NCBI GenBank assembly: GCA_030626465.1
Contig: DAOUOU010000111.1
Span: 1-8,874 of the forward strand
DNA length: 8,874 nt
Source: Bacteroidales bacterium
Lineage (GTDB): Bacteria > Bacteroidota > Bacteroidia > Bacteroidales > UBA10428
Reading direction: 5' to 3'
Shown: positions 6,759-8,874 of the stretch, piece after piece
Numbering within the stretch: position 1 is the first letter of the stretch
Layout: every line of letters starts with the position of its first letter
Notes under the pieces: generated by a model
Database searches by the model: none
The model's input: only the letters and a program-made list of their open reading frames with translations
Told to the model about the DNA's origin: nothing
Translations under genes and position numbers: made by a program

Positions 6759-7610
6759 TCACTGTTGTTTGCCATACAATTGTTTCAACCCGTCAGTTAA
6801 TGCACGGGGATAACCTGTAAAATGAGTTTCTCCTTCGTAATATTCATAAATCAGTTCAAGATTGGGATATGCCCTTGTTTTCAATGCTTCAATAAAACAA
6901 ATGGTAGGTCTGATAATCCATTCTTTTGATTCTTCTGATGACAATGCTATGAACAATCTTTTATCGAGATCGGTATGATTTTCACTATATTTTTTTTCGA
7001 TTTGGAGTATATAGGCATTGTCCCATACAAGTCCCGGTGAAATGATGATATAATTATCAAACAGATCAGAATGATTCAAAAGAATATAAGAGCTCAGCAA
7101 ACCTCCAAAAGAAAACCCTATAATTCCCCTGTTATTCTCTAACACGCTATAACGCTGTTCTATTGCCGGGAATAGTTCTTTTCGAATAAAATCAATAAAG
7201 TGAGATGCACCCCCGGCCAAAGGCCATTGTTTACCAAAATCACTTATTGTATCTTTTGTAGGGATATAATCTCTTGATCGTTTTGACCACCATACATCGT
7301 TACCCTGATCATAACTTATACCAACAATGATTACATCCTGCATTTCGCTGCTGAACATCAACCATCCGGCAATATCCTTTGCCATTCCAATGGATTTGTC
7401 TCCATCAAGAAGATAGACAACAGGATAGGTCTTATCTGAACTATAATCCGCAGGAAGACAAACCTGAATGGTGTATGTCTCATTCTCGACGAATGCTGAT
7501 TCAATAGTAAACTGATCCGTATTATTGAGATATATTCCCTGTTTGTCACTTTGGGTAAAACATCCAATTGTATGAAAACAAAACAGGATAAAAAAAGCCG
7601 GGATTTTCAT
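6759..7610 (-). CDS. Exported putative esterase, alpha/beta-hydrolase (Esterase_D/IroE-like)
   Basis: This 283-residue enzyme has a signal peptide (MKIPAFFILFCFHTIGCF). A Cys at residue 17 after Thr-Ile-Gly makes a lipoprotein possible, though the lipobox is poor. The fold shows the usual early strand YPVVYLLDGD (62-71), then VIIVGISY (93-100), a GFSFGG nucleophile elbow with Ser167, and a catalytic His263 in GETHFTG. The acid residue is not clear. Length and order fit the putative esterase family (PF00756) that includes ferric-enterobactin hydrolases such as IroE, S-formylglutathione hydrolase and feruloyl esterases, so the substrate cannot be named. It probably acts in the periplasm or on the outer surface. 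The ATG at 7608-7610 lies inside the 3' end of the upstream barrel gene (65-nt overlap), which suggests coupled translation and a shared task. The next internal Met (residue 76) lies within the fold, so this start is the only sensible one. Confidence 0.85.
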   Translation of the reverse strand: MKIPAFFILFCFHTIGCFTQSDKQGIYLNNTDQFTIESAFVENETYTIQVCLPADYSSDKTYPVVYLLDGDKSIGMAKDIAGWLMFSSEMQDVIIVGISYDQGNDVWWSKRSRDYIPTKDTISDFGKQWPLAGGASHFIDFIRKELFPAIEQRYSVLENNRGIIGFSFGGLLSSYILLNHSDLFDNYIIISPGLVWDNAYILQIEKKYSENHTDLDKRLFIALSSEESKEWIIRPTICFIEALKTRAYPNLELIYEYYEGETHFTGYPRALTDGLKQLYGKQQ

Positions 7611-8874
7611 AGTTTACTTGATTTATTCCGAAGTTAACCATTTCTCTGTATGTCAAACCAAAATTGCCGGTCATCCATGTTTCGTTCTTCCTGTCTTTTC
7701 TGAGATAAGTTTCATCAAACTCATATTTTCCTCCTGCGTCAGGAACATATGAAGTACCGTATACTTTTCTGATGCCCGAATATTTTTTTAAGAAAGTCAG
7801 GCCGGCCTGGAAAGAAAGACGTTTGTAAATAGTAATGGAGGAATAGGTTTCACAACCTGTAGCAAAGAACATATTGTGCCCTTTCGAAAAATTTTCCCAT
7901 GATGTGCTCCATCCTTCGTATGGCGATGTACTCCACAATACCCCTTCTTCCTCTCCGCTGATCGAGGAATTCCATGAAGTACGTACGTTTTTCATCCGGG
8001 TGTATGCTCCTTCAATGAGCAGACCAAAATCAATATAACCACGATCGAATCTAAAATTGAAAAAAGGATTTGTTTCTATAATAAACTGCCTCTCTCCTTC
8101 AATGGAATTCGGATCACTTTCCGATTGTCTGTTTAGACTGTAACTTTCATTCTTACCGTATTGTAAAAAAAACAATACTCCTGCATCCAGGTCACCGACC
8201 CGGATAAATCTTACTTTTGAGTAAGCCCGGATAAATCTCTCGGTATGTTTTGAAAAATAATCCTGATCCATTTCATAATACCCATCAAATTCCGATCCCT
8301 CATTATATCTCCAGTAGTAATCATCTCCCTTGTTATTAATGGAACGGTAGCGTATACCTGTTTTATAATTTCCATTGAATTCATAGCTGGCCTGCAGGTC
8401 GAGCCTGTTCCCGTCAATCACACTAAAACTGTTCTGGTAAAACGCATCAGCGTTCATATGCGAGTAGCCAAATATGTGGGCACAGCTAAAATTTGCCCAG
8501 CCCCAGGTCAGATGTGGTGTAAGATATGCTGTGTCTTCACGTTGAAAATACAGGTAGCCTTCAGGTTCCTTTGAGTTTTTACGGAAATAGTCTATTTTAA
8601 AACCAAAAGGATTATCAAACAACTGGTTTGCATACAGCAATTTCAACTCATAATCATACTGTCTTCCGCTTGTTTCACCCTTAAAAGGAACCAGGTGGTA
8701 TGTTCCCTCTTCATCTGCCCTGCCAATACCCTCGGCATCAAGCTGCATAGTAAGGGAAGTTATTCCTATTTCCCCCAGAATTTTGCCAATACTTGTAGTA
8801 TAAAGGCCCCCAAAACCATAATATCGCTTTTTTGCATACCCGCTAATCATCATCCATGAATACACATCTTCCGC
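7546..8874 (-). CDS. Outer-membrane beta-barrel protein, family not recognised, 5' end outside the window
   Basis: The reading frame is open to the window edge (the first codon, at 8872-8874, is GCG), so the N-terminus with its signal peptide is missing; a GTG at 8863-8865 is not a true start. The 443 visible residues are rich in Tyr, Phe, Trp, Gly and Asn, with many alternating polar/hydrophobic strands typical of outer-membrane barrels, for example RLDLQASYEFNGNYKTGIRY, FIRAYSKVRFIRV and YIDFGLLIEGAYTR. The last strand, PVLFSYNWMF, alternates Val/Phe/Tyr/Trp/Phe outward and ends in an aromatic residue near the C-terminus, as barrels do. There is no TonB plug or SusC feature in the visible part. 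It may belong to one of the Bacteroidota barrel DUF families (DUF6850 is a guess I cannot confirm). It overlaps the esterase gene downstream and is very likely in one operon with it. Confidence 0.75.
   Translation of the reverse strand, partial: AEDVYSWMMISGYAKKRYYGFGGLYTTSIGKILGEIGITSLTMQLDAEGIGRADEEGTYHLVPFKGETSGRQYDYELKLLYANQLFDNPFGFKIDYFRKNSKEPEGYLYFQREDTAYLTPHLTWGWANFSCAHIFGYSHMNADAFYQNSFSVIDGNRLDLQASYEFNGNYKTGIRYRSINNKGDDYYWRYNEGSEFDGYYEMDQDYFSKHTERFIRAYSKVRFIRVGDLDAGVLFFLQYGKNESYSLNRQSESDPNSIEGERQFIIETNPFFNFRFDRGYIDFGLLIEGAYTRMKNVRTSWNSSISGEEEGVLWSTSPYEGWSTSWENFSKGHNMFFATGCETYSSITIYKRLSFQAGLTFLKKYSGIRKVYGTSYVPDAGGKYEFDETYLRKDRKNETWMTGNFGLTYREMVNFGINQVNYENPGFFYPVLFSYNWMFYPK

Noticed and set aside
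7358..7567. Minus-strand open frame inside the esterase gene in another frame
   Set aside because: The esterase frame has intact catalytic motifs; this one has none.
8211..8417. Minus-strand open frame within the barrel gene
   Set aside because: It is a shifted-frame shadow of the barrel coding sequence.

Overview
The window is AT-rich and looks like a piece of a Bacteroidota chromosome, perhaps near Marinilabiliales or Prolixibacteraceae. That placement rests on protein families that I recognise by eye and on a perfect Bacteroidota-type -7 promoter element (TAnnTTTG); no database search was possible. There are no RNA genes, CRISPR arrays or recognisable insertion sequences.

Layout: positions 1-530 (+) hold the eroded 3' part of an uncharacterised Bacteroidota gene, with an in-frame TAA and a one-base frameshift in a T-run. 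Positions 757-1131 (+) encode a SiaC/DUF1987-type regulatory phosphoprotein that keeps the Asn-Thr-Ser phospho-acceptor site and has a perfect Shine-Dalgarno sequence. Positions 1367-5233 (+) encode a large membrane-anchored hybrid histidine kinase (2 TM, four PAS, one GAF, HisKA, HATPase, REC and a His-less HPt-like tail). It is interrupted by a single in-frame TAA at 1964-1966 inside the first PAS domain, so it appears as a short membrane fragment and a 1028-residue soluble kinase fragment.

The right half is on the minus strand. Positions 5323-6504 encode a Rid/chorismatase-family protein with an extra N-terminal Rid-like module, preceded by a good promoter candidate. Positions 6585-6746 hold a small remnant resembling DUF1761 membrane proteins. 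Positions 6759-7610 encode an exported alpha/beta-hydrolase of the putative esterase (Esterase_D/IroE-like) class. Its signal-peptide region overlaps by 65 nt, in another frame, the 3' end of an outer-membrane beta-barrel gene (7546-8874) that runs off the window.

Functionally, the left half is signalling: a Ser/Thr-phosphoprotein switch beside a His-Asp hybrid kinase. The right half holds a probable chorismate-cleaving enzyme and a translationally overlapped barrel/esterase pair of the cell envelope. The two halves converge at about 5234-5322. Three broken or remnant genes in about 7 kb suggest either local gene decay or assembly errors. No gap exceeds 300 bases; 531-756, 1132-1366 and 5234-5322 hold no further gene that I can support.
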